Assembly: GCA_947165025.1 (NCBI GenBank)
Contig: CAMUYQ010000001.1
Location: forward strand, 248,001 to 312,000
Source of the DNA: an uncultured Lachnospiraceae bacterium
Lineage (GTDB): Bacteria > Bacillota > Clostridia > Lachnospirales > Lachnospiraceae
Length of the DNA stretch: 64,000 bases
Direction: 5' to 3'
Under the pieces are notes generated by a model, which was given only the letters and a program-made list of their open reading frames with translations, was not told the origin of the DNA and did no database searches. Positions 16,487 through 26,162 of this stretch are shown here, one piece after another. The position numbers and the translations under genes are program-made. How positions within the stretch are numbered: position 1 is the stretch's first letter; each line of letters begins with the position of its first letter.

Positions 16487-18609
16487 CCTTCATTGTCCCC
16501 ATTCATGCTCTTTGGTACGATAAGCTCTCTGCGAAGATACTTTTTGAGTACCTTTTCCATCTTGTCTATAGAGATCGGTTTTGCCAGGAAATCATCAAAT
16601 CCGGCTTCGAGGAACATCTCACGCGCACCGCTGACAACGTTTGCGGTAAGCGCGATAACAGGCATCGCAACATAACGTGATCCAGGGATCTTACGGATAT
16701 TTTCAAGAGTATCGATACCGTTCATCTCCGGCATCATGTAATCGAGGAATACCATATCGACCTCCTGATCGTTGAGTATCCTCAGACAGTCTTTTCCGGA
16801 AAGTGCGGTAAGAACGTTCGCTTTATACTTTGTCAGTATCGCGCTTGCAACGTTAAGGTTCGTATAGTTATCATCAACAACAAGGATCGTCGCATGAGGA
16901 CATTCAAAGCCGCCCTTTCTGTTGACTTCACGCACGTACGTGTTCGTCTCGTTACGAAGAAGGGAGGCGATATTAAGCGTATGTATAGGTCTTGTAAGTA
17001 CTGTTGAGGCCTTGCTGACATGAACGTTGTCATCGATATCAAGGAACGCGACAATGTTCTCCTCAACAAGACGCTTGTTAAGGATAGACTCGCACTCGTC
17101 GTATCTTTCGTTGGATATGAATACATGCGAATATCTGTTGACGTTCATAAGTCTCTCTATATCGCCGCGGTTTCTCGCAAAATCCGAAGTAATGTCGAAC
17201 GAATCAAGTATCTTCTTAACATGCTCCGCATATCTTATATCCTTTTCAAATATCAGGATCCTCAGGTTTCTTGAATCAGGAATATAAGCAAGCGTATCCA
17301 TGGAAGTGAACCGCTGTGGGATCTTGAACGTGAATATGGATCCGCTGTGGTATTCACTCTTGACACTTATCTCACCGTTCATTTCGTTAATGATCTCTGC
17401 ACAAATGGCAAGTCCGAGACCTGAACCGTCGATCGTTGCACTGTCCTCGGATACAGGCTCGTTGTCCGATCTGACAAAAAGTGACGGTATATTCTCTTTC
17501 TTGATACCGATACCCGTATCCTCGACATCTACGATAAGCTCGATGACGTCATTTCCTACGCGTCTGTAATCAACACGAAGTTCGATCTTTCCCGATTCGG
17601 TAAACTTTACAGCATTATTCAGAATGTTTACAAAAAGCTGGCGGAGCTTTGCCGCATCACCGTACAGGAACCTGGGGATATTTCTGTTGATGTCCACGAA
17701 GAAATCGAGATTGCTCTCGGTAAGACGGACAGTCATCATGTTGATGACTTCCATGAGAAGATCGGAAAGATCATATGTGGACGAGTACAGCTCTATCTCG
17801 CCGTTCTCAGACTTACTCAGATCCATCAGTTCATCGGTTATCGACAGGAGCGCGTTACATGAATTCAATATGTTATATACACTGTCGGAGACATGCTCGT
17901 TCACTTCCTGATCGAGAAGCAGGTCGACCGTTCCGACGATCGCGTTCATCGGTGTACGTATTTCATGAGACATGTTTATGAGAAACATATCCTTTGCAAC
18001 ATATGCGTCCATCGCCTCGGTCTTTAACTGTTCAGCTTGCTCACGTGACTTCATGTAAAACCTGAATCGGAACCTGATGGTAGCCCCGGCACATACACCG
18101 ACTATAACGAGAGATATTATTGCTGCAATATAGGAAAGACGGATATCTGACGGTGTCGGATCAGAAAGTCCCGTGGGGAGATTTATCACATTTGCATATA
18201 CAAGTATAGACGTATAAAATGCTGTTTCAATACCACCGAGAACAACCGCTGTCTTTGCATCGAGAAGTATAACGGAGTACATAAGCCCGAAAAGAAAATA
18301 TACCGGAATAACACTGATATTCCGGCCGAACATAAAGAAAATACTGGGCATGTAGACGAAATTGAACACGATCGACATGATGATGATCGATCGTTTTATC
18401 TTGCCGGTCCTGTTGGCCTCGGCCATCGTCAGAAGAAAGAAAACACAAATACCGAATGACAGATATACCGCATTCGGATTTTCAAAAAAGAAGCTCACAA
18501 TACAGCACACAAGGATCATACCGAGTATACAGATCGTATGTGTGATATTGAGAACATACATCTCTTCATTATTCTCTTTATTGTATAACGATCTTAAAAA
18601 ATCAATCAT
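16483..18609 (-). CDS. Membrane hybrid sensor histidine kinase
   Basis: This 708-residue protein begins with about six membrane helices (20-180) and no recognisable extracellular sensor domain. HisKA follows with H215 (NMSHEIRTPMN), then an intact HATPase: N-box NILNNAVKF, G1 DTGIGI and G2 DGSGLGL. A receiver-like segment without the phospho-Asp (about 447-545) precedes a true receiver with D623 (VFLDYMMP). Both flanking genes overlap it by 4 bases (ATGA), so it is made together with the HD-GYP regulator and the degenerate kinase. This is probably the active kinase of the set. Confidence 0.9.
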   Translation of the reverse strand: MIDFLRSLYNKENNEEMYVLNITHTICILGMILVCCIVSFFFENPNAVYLSFGICVFFLLTMAEANRTGKIKRSIIIMSIVFNFVYMPSIFFMFGRNISVIPVYFLFGLMYSVILLDAKTAVVLGGIETAFYTSILVYANVINLPTGLSDPTPSDIRLSYIAAIISLVIVGVCAGATIRFRFRFYMKSREQAEQLKTEAMDAYVAKDMFLINMSHEIRTPMNAIVGTVDLLLDQEVNEHVSDSVYNILNSCNALLSITDELMDLSKSENGEIELYSSTYDLSDLLMEVINMMTVRLTESNLDFFVDINRNIPRFLYGDAAKLRQLFVNILNNAVKFTESGKIELRVDYRRVGNDVIELIVDVEDTGIGIKKENIPSLFVRSDNEPVSEDSATIDGSGLGLAICAEIINEMNGEISVKSEYHSGSIFTFKIPQRFTSMDTLAYIPDSRNLRILIFEKDIRYAEHVKKILDSFDITSDFARNRGDIERLMNVNRYSHVFISNERYDECESILNKRLVEENIVAFLDIDDNVHVSKASTVLTRPIHTLNIASLLRNETNTYVREVNRKGGFECPHATILVVDDNYTNLNVASAILTKYKANVLTALSGKDCLRILNDQEVDMVFLDYMMPEMNGIDTLENIRKIPGSRYVAMPVIALTANVVSGAREMFLEAGFDDFLAKPISIDKMEKVLKKYLRRELIVPKSMNGDNEG

Positions 18610-19673
18610 TTCACATCATCAAACCGGATAGCATCGATCTGTCTTTCGATGTTAAGAAAAGCATCGACAAGTTCAGGATCAAAATGCGTACCGCTCCAGA
18701 AACGGATACGGTTGATCGCCTCGGCATGTGTCAGCGGGTCACCGCCGTCATTAGTCGTTCTGAAAATATCGTAGGAATTGACGATAGCCAGTATCCTTGC
18801 CTCTATAGGAATGTTCGTCGTCATGAGTTTGTCCGGATAACCTTTGCCGTCCCATCTCTCGTGATGGGATCTGCACATGTTATATGAATAGTTCAGGAAT
18901 TTGTTCTCAGATACTACGTTCATGACCTTCCTGACCGCTTCTGAGCCGAGTACCGTATGTGCATGATTGAACTCTTTTTCCTGGATCGAAAGATCTCCGA
19001 TATCAACAAGATACCTGTCAGACAGACATATCTTTCCTACATCATGCATCTTGGATGCGAACTTCAATATCTCGGCATCCTTAGGCTCGATCGAAAACTG
19101 CCTCGACTCGATGAGCGAATCAAGAAAGACAGACATGTATTTTTCAACTCTTATACAATGCTCCGAAATGATGAACGATCTGCTGGCCATAAGGGATGTG
19201 AACATCTCAACTATGGCATACTCAAGTTCGGAAATGTTATGGATCTTTTCGGTAAGTGCCTTCTGGAGCTGCTCGTTAACTTTCTCGGTATGCTTTCTCT
19301 CTTCTATGTTACTGATATGCACATCAACACGCTTACGAAGGAGAGTTGCCGTAAAAGGCTTCTTGATATAGTCTACCGCGCCGAGCGAATAACCTTCTAT
19401 CTCAGTCGTAATGTCATCCTGCGCAGTAAGGAAAACCACGGGAATACGTGAGAGTTTCTCCGAGTTCTTCATAGCCGATATGACAAAGAAACCGTTGATA
19501 TCAGGCATATCAACATCAAGAAGCACGACATCGGGAGGCTCAGGCATTTCCTCCAGGAATTCAAGAGCGATCTTTCCCGATGATACCGGAATGATCTCAT
19601 ACAGATCCTCCAGTGCCTTCTTGGCCATGATAAGGTTGGTCATGTTGTCATCGACGATCATTACTTTATGCAT
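18606..19673 (-). CDS. Response regulator with HD-GYP output domain
   Basis: This 355-residue cytosolic protein has an N-terminal receiver (D53 in VLLDVDMP, K104), a linker predicted to be helical and a C-terminal HD-GYP domain. The metal-binding H210-D211-xGK, H270-H271-E and the G278-Y279-P280 signature are all present, so phosphodiesterase activity on cyclic di-GMP is expected from the family. It is the first of three overlapping signalling genes and is the natural output partner of the two hybrid kinases downstream. Confidence 0.9.
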   Translation of the reverse strand: MHKVMIVDDNMTNLIMAKKALEDLYEIIPVSSGKIALEFLEEMPEPPDVVLLDVDMPDINGFFVISAMKNSEKLSRIPVVFLTAQDDITTEIEGYSLGAVDYIKKPFTATLLRKRVDVHISNIEERKHTEKVNEQLQKALTEKIHNISELEYAIVEMFTSLMASRSFIISEHCIRVEKYMSVFLDSLIESRQFSIEPKDAEILKFASKMHDVGKICLSDRYLVDIGDLSIQEKEFNHAHTVLGSEAVRKVMNVVSENKFLNYSYNMCRSHHERWDGKGYPDKLMTTNIPIEARILAIVNSYDIFRTTNDGGDPLTHAEAINRIRFWSGTHFDPELVDAFLNIERQIDAIRFDDVK

Positions 19674-19683
19674 AGTCTACCTC

Positions 19684-20895
19684 TTATTTCGTACGCATCA
19701 GGTACTTCATACCTTCTTTCAGGCCTTCAACGGTCAGCCTGTACATTGCGAACGTGTTCTTGACCGCGGTCTCCGCTTCCCTCCAGGGGGCATTGCCGCT
19801 CGCCATCTTGGGATTCAGCCATATCACACGTTTGAAATGCTTTTTCAGCCGCTGAAGCCATTCCATTCCGGAATATCCGTCATTGGGCCCTCTGTAGTTA
19901 CCGCTCAGCGAATAAAGCTCTTCAGGTGCCATTGCGGCATCCCCTACAATTATGACTTTGTATTCACTGTTAAGGTTTTTTAAAAGCCACTCTGTCTCTA
20001 TCCAGTCACCGTATTCGCATTCCGGTGTATTGTACACGTGCGAATAGATACAGTTATGGAAAAAGTAAGTCTTGATATCCTTAAAATGATTTGACTTGTT
20101 CACCGAATGAAACAGCTCGTTTAACAGGTTCGTGTACGGTATCATCGTACCGCCCGAATCCATCAGAAGGAGAAGCTTTACGGTGTTTTTTCGCGGACGC
20201 ATCATCTCGATCGACAGATGTCCGCCGTTGTTGCACGTCTTGTCTATCGTGCCGTCTATATCAAGCTCCGTCTTGTCTATATCAAGACGCGTAGAGAACT
20301 GTCTGAGCGACCTGAGTGCCATCTGGAACTGTCTGTTATCGAGCACCCTGTCATTTCGAAAATCACGGAATTTGCGTTCTCCGATAACCTGGAAAGCCGA
20401 CTGGTATCCCGTGGTCCCTCCGACCCTGACACCGCCAAGATGTCCGCCGAGATTACCGTATGAACTGTTTCCGGCGGTTCCTACCCACTGGTTACCGCCC
20501 TGGTGTTCGCTGTCCTGTTCCTTTTGACGCTGCCTGAACTTTTCGAGAACTTCCTCGTTATCGATGATCGGTATACCCTCTTCTTCAAGAAGAGCTTTCT
20601 TCTTTTCGAGGTCTTCCTGAAACGCCTGATACTCCGGCTTTTCGAGCCACTTTCTCATCTGTTCGGATATGTCATCGAATTCGTGCTTTATACCTTTGAA
20701 GTACTCTTCAAATATCTGGTCATACTTGTCGAACTCATACTCGTTCTTTACAAGTATCATGCGCGACACAAGATAGAACTCCGTAAAGTTCGCCTTTATC
20801 AGGCCCTTGTCCATGGCTTCGACAAGCGAAAGCCACTCGTTAAGGCCCACATCCATTCCTTTTTCCCTGAGGAAATAAAAGAATCCGGTAAACAT
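19684..20895 (-). CDS. VWA-domain protein, CoxE-like, partner of MoxR ATPase
   Basis: The C-terminal part of this 403-residue protein has a von Willebrand factor A-type metal site, seen as LLLMDSGGTM (DxSG-type, with Gly in place of the usual Ser) and a later VIVGDAAMAP. The middle carries a Gly-rich segment and QMALRSLRQFS, as in CoxE-like proteins. Its start lies 3 bases after the MoxR gene. MoxR-VWA pairs act as chaperone-like complexes that mature metalloenzymes or other assemblies. The client here is not evident. Confidence 0.8.
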   Translation of the reverse strand: MFTGFFYFLREKGMDVGLNEWLSLVEAMDKGLIKANFTEFYLVSRMILVKNEYEFDKYDQIFEEYFKGIKHEFDDISEQMRKWLEKPEYQAFQEDLEKKKALLEEEGIPIIDNEEVLEKFRQRQKEQDSEHQGGNQWVGTAGNSSYGNLGGHLGGVRVGGTTGYQSAFQVIGERKFRDFRNDRVLDNRQFQMALRSLRQFSTRLDIDKTELDIDGTIDKTCNNGGHLSIEMMRPRKNTVKLLLLMDSGGTMIPYTNLLNELFHSVNKSNHFKDIKTYFFHNCIYSHVYNTPECEYGDWIETEWLLKNLNSEYKVIIVGDAAMAPEELYSLSGNYRGPNDGYSGMEWLQRLKKHFKRVIWLNPKMASGNAPWREAETAVKNTFAMYRLTVEGLKEGMKYLMRTK

Positions 20896-20898
20896 TTA

Positions 20899-21723
20899 TC
20901 ACCCTATCCCCATATGGGATACCGTTTCAAGATCCTCGTCCTTTTTGACGACCGTTCCGATGAAAGGAAGCTTTGCCTTGATCGTATCGGCACTGATCCC
21001 GCCGAGCTGCAGTGCATTCACCCAATCGATCAGTTCACTTGTCGAAGGTTTCTTCTTGACTGATTTTTCATCCCTGATCTGATAGAACACATCCATAGCT
21101 TCACTGAGTATATGTTCATCCACCTTGTCAAAATGAGTCCTTACTATCTCGTCCATAAGCTCCCTGTCGGGAAATGCGATATAGTGGAACACGCATCTTC
21201 TGAGGAACGCATCAGGAAGTTCCTTCTCCGCATTAGACGTGATGATGACGACAGGTCTGTGCTTGGCCTTTATCGTCTCCTTCGTCTCATGGATGTAGAA
21301 CTCCATCTGATCAAGCTCCCAGAGAAGATCGTTCGGAAATTCCAGATCTGCCTTATCTATCTCGTCGATCAGAAGGACGACCTGAACATCGCTTGAAAAA
21401 GCTTCTCCGAGCTTTCCCAGCTTGATATATCTGGCAATATCGTCAACGCCTTCCTCACCGAACTGTCCGTCATAAAGTCTCTGGATCGTGTCATACATGT
21501 AGAGACCGTCCTGAGCTTTTGTAGTTGACTTGATGTTCCATGTGATGAGCGGCATATCAAGCGATTCCGCTATGGCCTTTGCAAGCATCGTCTTGCCCGT
21601 TCCGGGCTCACCCTTTATAAGGAGAGGCTTTGAAAGCGCTCTTGCAACGTTTACCGCACTCATCAGTTCGGGCGATGCTATATATGTCTGCGTACTGGAA
21701 AATCCGCCGGCATTAATATCCAT
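20899..21723 (-). CDS. MoxR-family AAA+ ATPase
   Basis: This 274-residue ATPase has Walker A GEPGTGKTML, Walker B VVLLIDEIDKAD, the TSNAEKELPDAFLRRC sensor/arginine-finger region and MoxR subfamily spacing. It probably works as a hexamer with the VWA protein encoded immediately downstream. Upstream is gpsA after a 23-base gap. Whether it belongs to the der-plsY-gpsA transcript or begins its own cannot be decided. Confidence 0.88.
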   Translation of the reverse strand: MDINAGGFSSTQTYIASPELMSAVNVARALSKPLLIKGEPGTGKTMLAKAIAESLDMPLITWNIKSTTKAQDGLYMYDTIQRLYDGQFGEEGVDDIARYIKLGKLGEAFSSDVQVVLLIDEIDKADLEFPNDLLWELDQMEFYIHETKETIKAKHRPVVIITSNAEKELPDAFLRRCVFHYIAFPDRELMDEIVRTHFDKVDEHILSEAMDVFYQIRDEKSVKKKPSTSELIDWVNALQLGGISADTIKAKLPFIGTVVKKDEDLETVSHMGIG

Positions 21724-21746
21724 ATCTTATCCTTTCCCAAAAGTTC

Positions 21747-22763
21747 TTATGACTCCTGCCATCCGAGCCCGTAATACTCTTCCTTCTTTTCTCTCGTCAT
21801 AAGTTCGCCAACAGCATCCTTGACACTGGAACCGTTAAAGAGGATATCATTGACTTTCTCAATGATCGGAACTTCAACATTGTACTTCTTTGCGAGGGCA
21901 AGTGCCGCCTTGGCGGAATACACACCCTCAACGACCATATGCACCTCTTTCATGGCCGACTCCATGTCCATTCCCTGTCCCATCAGCATTCCCGCTTTGC
22001 GGTTTCTCGAATGCTTACTCGCACAGGTAACGACAAGATCACCTATACCGGTAAGTCCCGCAAATGTCTCCGACTTACCTCCCATTTTCACGCCGAGACG
22101 TGATATCTCCGAAATACCTCTTGTAATCAGGGCTGCCTTGGTATTATCCCCATACCCCAGTCCGTCTGCCATCCCCGCTGCAAGAGCCACCACGTTTTTT
22201 AGGGCACCCCCGAGTTCTATCCCCAGCACGTCAGGACTTATATAAACCCTGAACACTTTGTTCATGAACATGTTCTGAACGAACTCTGCTGTTTCCTTCT
22301 GCTTGGCACCCACCACACAGGTGGTCGGAATCTTCTCCCCGACTTCTTCCGCATGTGAAGGACCGGACATCACAGCGACCTTGGCCTGGGGGATTTCCTG
22401 TTCTATTATTTCCGAAAGGGTCATAAGAGAATCCTCTTCTATCCCCTTTGCAACGTTTACGATGATCTGGTCTTTCTCAACATGAGGACTCATGAGAACA
22501 GCCGTGCTTCTTGTATATACGCTCGGTACGGCAAGTACGATAAGCTCCTTATTGTGGCAGGCTTCCTTGAGGTCCGTGGTGAAGACCATGTCGTCCGGAA
22601 GCTTAACCCCCGGCAGTTTGTCCTTGTGCTCGTGATATGTATTGAGCATATCGATCTCGCCTTTATCAATGGACCATATCGTAACACTGTGTCCGTTCTC
22701 GGCGAGCACAAGTGATAATGCGGTGCCCCAGCTTCCGGCACCTATCACGGTGACATCTGACAT
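21747..22763 (-). CDS. gpsA: Glycerol-3-phosphate dehydrogenase [NAD(P)+]
   Basis: This 338-residue enzyme reduces dihydroxyacetone phosphate to sn-glycerol 3-phosphate for phospholipid synthesis. The N-terminal nucleotide-binding GAGSWGTALS, the VPSVYTR segment, and GGALKNVVALAAGMADGLG with the catalytic Lys are diagnostic. It follows plsY, whose product uses glycerol 3-phosphate directly. The two adjacent genes therefore cover consecutive steps of lipid synthesis. Confidence 0.96.
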   Translation of the reverse strand: MSDVTVIGAGSWGTALSLVLAENGHSVTIWSIDKGEIDMLNTYHEHKDKLPGVKLPDDMVFTTDLKEACHNKELIVLAVPSVYTRSTAVLMSPHVEKDQIIVNVAKGIEEDSLMTLSEIIEQEIPQAKVAVMSGPSHAEEVGEKIPTTCVVGAKQKETAEFVQNMFMNKVFRVYISPDVLGIELGGALKNVVALAAGMADGLGYGDNTKAALITRGISEISRLGVKMGGKSETFAGLTGIGDLVVTCASKHSRNRKAGMLMGQGMDMESAMKEVHMVVEGVYSAKAALALAKKYNVEVPIIEKVNDILFNGSSVKDAVGELMTREKKEEYYGLGWQES

Positions 22764-22781
22764 GTCATAACCCTCCTGTAT

Positions 22782-23456
22782 TTATTTGACGTCTATCTCC
22801 GGATGCGAGCGAAGGTATGTCTTGCGCTCACAGCCTTTAAAGAGTCTCTTTATATTGTCCTTGTGCCTGAAGAGCATAAGGATCATAAGCAGTACGATAA
22901 CGATCAGATATTCCCTGTACAGATACGCTTCTCCGCCAAGGTCCCACTTGTAAAAATCAGTCTTCATGAAGACTATCGAACAGATAACAAGTGCTACATA
23001 GATCATTATCGATCCGAGAGAAACATAATGAGTTATAAAGAATATCGAGAAGAATACGATGATACCGACAAGTGTCATCATCGGATGAAGTCCGAAAATG
23101 ATGAATCCTGCAGTCGCAGCAATTCCCTTGCCGCCTTTGAATCCCATATAGAACGGGAAGTTATGGCCGAGAATAACTCCGGCTGATGCGTACACAAACA
23201 GAAGAGGCAGCATACTCTTAAAATCGGATGTGAACAATGCCCTTGTGATCATGATCGCAATCCCGCATTTAAGCGCATCGCCCAGAAGGACTATCAGAGC
23301 GTACTTTACTCCCATGGTACGGAGTATGTTTGTGGTCCCTGCATTTCCGCTCCCATGCTGTCTGATGTCGATCCCCTTTAGCTTACCGACTATGTAACCG
23401 GTCTGGAACAGACCGCAGAAATAGCCGATCAGAATGCAGATAAGACGTTCGGTCAA
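22782..23456 (-). CDS. plsY: Acyl-phosphate:glycerol-3-phosphate acyltransferase
   Basis: This 224-residue integral membrane enzyme acylates glycerol 3-phosphate with acyl phosphate to lysophosphatidate. The family loops SGNAGTTNILRTMG and GHNFPFYMGFKGGKG lie between hydrophobic helices. The start is a TTG (23456) that overlaps the der stop codon as TTGA, preceded by GGGGAG, so it is translationally coupled. The charged C-terminal tail of about 20 residues is slightly longer than usual. Confidence 0.93.
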   Translation of the reverse strand: MTERLICILIGYFCGLFQTGYIVGKLKGIDIRQHGSGNAGTTNILRTMGVKYALIVLLGDALKCGIAIMITRALFTSDFKSMLPLLFVYASAGVILGHNFPFYMGFKGGKGIAATAGFIIFGLHPMMTLVGIIVFFSIFFITHYVSLGSIMIYVALVICSIVFMKTDFYKWDLGGEAYLYREYLIVIVLLMILMLFRHKDNIKRLFKGCERKTYLRSHPEIDVK

Positions 23457-24775
23457 TTTTCTCCTCTTTCCCTGATGATGAACTTAAGCGGCGTTCCCCT
23501 GAATCCGAAGGCATTCCGGATCTGGTTCTCAATATACCTCGTATACGAGAAATGCATCAGCTCTCTGTCATTTACAAATATAACAAACGTAGGGGGCTTT
23601 ACTGCCACCTGCGTAATATAGAAAAGTTTAAGTCTCTTTCCTTTGTCACTCGGAGGCTGCTGAAGTGCAACCGCCTCTGTCATGATCTCATTAAGAACGC
23701 CTGTCGCGATGCGCATCGTGGAATTCGCGCATACCATGTCGACGAGTTCGAACAGTTTGTTAAGGCGCTGTCCCGTTACAGCCGATACAAAAGTGATCTC
23801 TGCATAAGGAATGAATGACAGGACATTTCTGACGTTCTTTTCGAATTTGTTCGTCGTCTTGTCATCCTTCTCAATGGCATCCCATTTATTGACGGCAACA
23901 ATTATGCCCTTTCCGGCCTCGTGCGCTATACCGGCGATCTTCGCTTCCTGTTCGGTTATGCCTTCAACTGCATCAACGACAAGGATAACGACATCACTTC
24001 TCTCGATGGCCGCAACCGTGCGCACCACCATGTAATGCTCAAGGTCCTCTTTGACCTTCTTCTTGCGGCGAAGGCCGGCCGTATCGATAAATACGTATTC
24101 CTTACCGCTATGTTTGATACGCGTATCAACGGCATCTCTAGTTGTTCCGGCAATATCCGATACTATAACACGGTCATTTCCGAGCATCTTGTTGATGATC
24201 GAGGACTTGCCGACATTGGGCTTTCCGACGATCGCAACCCTGGGACACTCGTCCTCATCCTCGCCTTCAGAAGCCGGTGGGAAATACTCCACGACCGTGT
24301 CAAGAAGTTCTCCGATACCGAGCCTGTTTGCGGCCGATACCGAGATGGGCTCTCCTATACCGAGATTATAGAACTCATAAACATCGTTACCGTATTTTTT
24401 GAAATCATCAACCTTGTTGACACACAAAACAACGGGCTTGCGGCTGCGTCTTAACATATCGCAGACTTTTGAGTCTGAATCAACAAGTCCCTGTTTTACA
24501 TCAACAATAAAAATGATGACGTCAGCAGTATCGATCGCGATCTGAGCCTGCTCCCTCATCTGTGAAAGAATGATATCCGAACTTTCCGGTTCTATGCCAC
24601 CGGTATCTATTATTGTAAATTCACGGTCGAGCCACGATCCTTCCGCGTAAATTCGATCCCTTGTGATACCGGGCGTATCCTTGACTATGGATATCCTCTG
24701 TCCGGCAAGTACGTTGAAAAGGGATGATTTTCCGACATTCGGTCGCCCGACGATGGCCACTATCGGCTTACTCAT
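23453..24775 (-). CDS. der: Ribosome biogenesis GTPase Der (EngA)
   Basis: This 440-residue essential GTPase helps assemble the 50S subunit. Two tandem G domains are visible (GRPNVGKSS near residue 10 and GKPNVGKSS near 185), each with DTxG and NKxD motifs, followed by a KH-like C-terminal domain. It overlaps the upstream DUF512 gene by 8 bases. The der-plsY-gpsA order is common in Firmicutes. Confidence 0.96.
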   Translation of the reverse strand: MSKPIVAIVGRPNVGKSSLFNVLAGQRISIVKDTPGITRDRIYAEGSWLDREFTIIDTGGIEPESSDIILSQMREQAQIAIDTADVIIFIVDVKQGLVDSDSKVCDMLRRSRKPVVLCVNKVDDFKKYGNDVYEFYNLGIGEPISVSAANRLGIGELLDTVVEYFPPASEGEDEDECPRVAIVGKPNVGKSSIINKMLGNDRVIVSDIAGTTRDAVDTRIKHSGKEYVFIDTAGLRRKKKVKEDLEHYMVVRTVAAIERSDVVILVVDAVEGITEQEAKIAGIAHEAGKGIIVAVNKWDAIEKDDKTTNKFEKNVRNVLSFIPYAEITFVSAVTGQRLNKLFELVDMVCANSTMRIATGVLNEIMTEAVALQQPPSDKGKRLKLFYITQVAVKPPTFVIFVNDRELMHFSYTRYIENQIRNAFGFRGTPLKFIIRERGEN

Positions 24776-26126
24776 AAAACTTCTCTTTCAGTATGAAATT
24801 GATAAGATCCAATCCGTTTGATTTTACAATATGTGTATGTACTTGTAAAGTCCTATCAAGGTCCGAAACCTTTACATTATCAAGGAAAATCTCCTCATCG
24901 GCCTTCATCATACAGTCGGGGATCAGGAGGTATTCACCGATGTCTTTTTGAGACAGCTGGGAAATGATATCCTGCCCTGTGATAAGGCCTGCGACCGTTA
25001 TGTTCTCTCCAAAAAAATCATTCCTTACGGCATATACGTTAAAGCTGACATTCGGAAAAAGGCTGCATATCTTCAAAGTGGCCTCTTTTACGTAACTTTC
25101 AGCCAGAAGGCCAGTGACTATCGAAAACTTTGTATTGTACTTTTGGGTATCTATCCTCCCCTTTTTGATATCCGCTTTCAGACGGGTGTATGCACTGTCG
25201 TACTCATCGGACATAAGGCGCAGCATACCGACACCGTTCTCAAGCTGCGGATAATCATCGTATTCTTCTGCAGGCGGGATAGGCTTTTGGGCGAGGATAT
25301 AGATCTCATCGGAAGCATGGGCAAAGTGTGTACCGTACTGTTTGAAAGCCTTTTTGGAAATGTCTTCTATAATGGAAAGTGCCGAAAGGGCGTCATCTTT
25401 TTCAAGTTTTTCAAGTGGATAGAGACCGTCGCGGTACCTGGTCAGGCCTACGGGAACAACTGAAACGCTCTGCATTACAGGTGCATATTTAAGAAGGTCT
25501 GTAAGGGTCCTCTTCAGTTCATCCTTATCGTTTACGTTCTTGCAGAGCACTATCTGGCCGTTCATCGTGATGCCGGCGTCGTACAGCCTTTGGATCTTTT
25601 CAAGTGCCTGTCCCGCAAAACGGTTATTGAGCATTTTGCATCGAAGTTCCGGATTTGTTGTCTGAACGGAAATATTGATCGGGCTGAGACGGTATCTGAT
25701 GATCCTGTCTATATCGTGATCATCCATATTTGTCAGGGTCACGTAGTTTCCCTGCAGAAATGAAAGCCTGGAATCATCGTCCTTGAAGTAGAGAGTCGGA
25801 CGCATCCCCTTAGGCATCTGGTCTATGAAACAGAAAATACACTTGTTGCGGCAGCTCCTGTACTCGTCCATCAGTGCGGACTCGAATTCGATCCCGAGAT
25901 CCTCGCCCTCGTCCTTCTCAATGTCCAGCTCCCACTCTTCGCCGTCGCTCTTTCTGATCACAACGGTAAGCTCCTCGCTTGCCATCATGAACCTGTAATC
26001 GAACACATCCTCAATCGGCATCCCATCTATCATAAGAAGAGCATCGCCGGGTTCAACACCCATCTCCTCGGCGATACTTCCCTTTTCAACGCTGCTGATT
26101 ATGTGCTCGTGATCTCTCATGCACAT
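24768..26126 (-). CDS. DUF512 radical-SAM-like protein with PDZ domain
   Basis: This 452-residue protein starts with a PDZ-like domain (about 5-70, IISSVEKGSIAEE and LLMIDGMPI). A CRNKCIFCF motif follows, giving the CX3CX2C spacing of a radical SAM 4Fe-4S cluster, and then a DUF512 C-terminal region. This family occurs across Clostridia next to der. Its reaction is not established. The ATG at 26120 (MRDHEH) may be the true start, because a -10-like TATAAT (26128-26133) lies almost on top of the first ATG. No RBS is visible for either, so the message may be leaderless if that promoter is used. Confidence 0.85.
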   Translation of the reverse strand: MCMRDHEHIISSVEKGSIAEEMGVEPGDALLMIDGMPIEDVFDYRFMMASEELTVVIRKSDGEEWELDIEKDEGEDLGIEFESALMDEYRSCRNKCIFCFIDQMPKGMRPTLYFKDDDSRLSFLQGNYVTLTNMDDHDIDRIIRYRLSPINISVQTTNPELRCKMLNNRFAGQALEKIQRLYDAGITMNGQIVLCKNVNDKDELKRTLTDLLKYAPVMQSVSVVPVGLTRYRDGLYPLEKLEKDDALSALSIIEDISKKAFKQYGTHFAHASDEIYILAQKPIPPAEEYDDYPQLENGVGMLRLMSDEYDSAYTRLKADIKKGRIDTQKYNTKFSIVTGLLAESYVKEATLKICSLFPNVSFNVYAVRNDFFGENITVAGLITGQDIISQLSQKDIGEYLLIPDCMMKADEEIFLDNVKVSDLDRTLQVHTHIVKSNGLDLINFILKEKFYE

Positions 26127-26127
26127 T

Positions 26128-26133
26128 ATTATA
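26128..26133 (-). promoter_or_regulatory. Extended -10 element before the DUF512-der-plsY-gpsA genes
   Basis: TATAAT preceded by TGG gives an extended -10 on the minus strand. No good -35 is seen. Transcription would start within a few bases of the ATG at 26120. Confidence 0.45.
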
Positions 26134-26162
26134 CCACAGGACAGTACAAAACTATCGCCAAT

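Noticed and set aside
20132-21063. Plus-strand reading frames opposite the VWA gene
   Set aside because: The minus-strand VWA and MoxR genes explain the region with strong motifs. The plus-strand frames have biased composition and no start signals.
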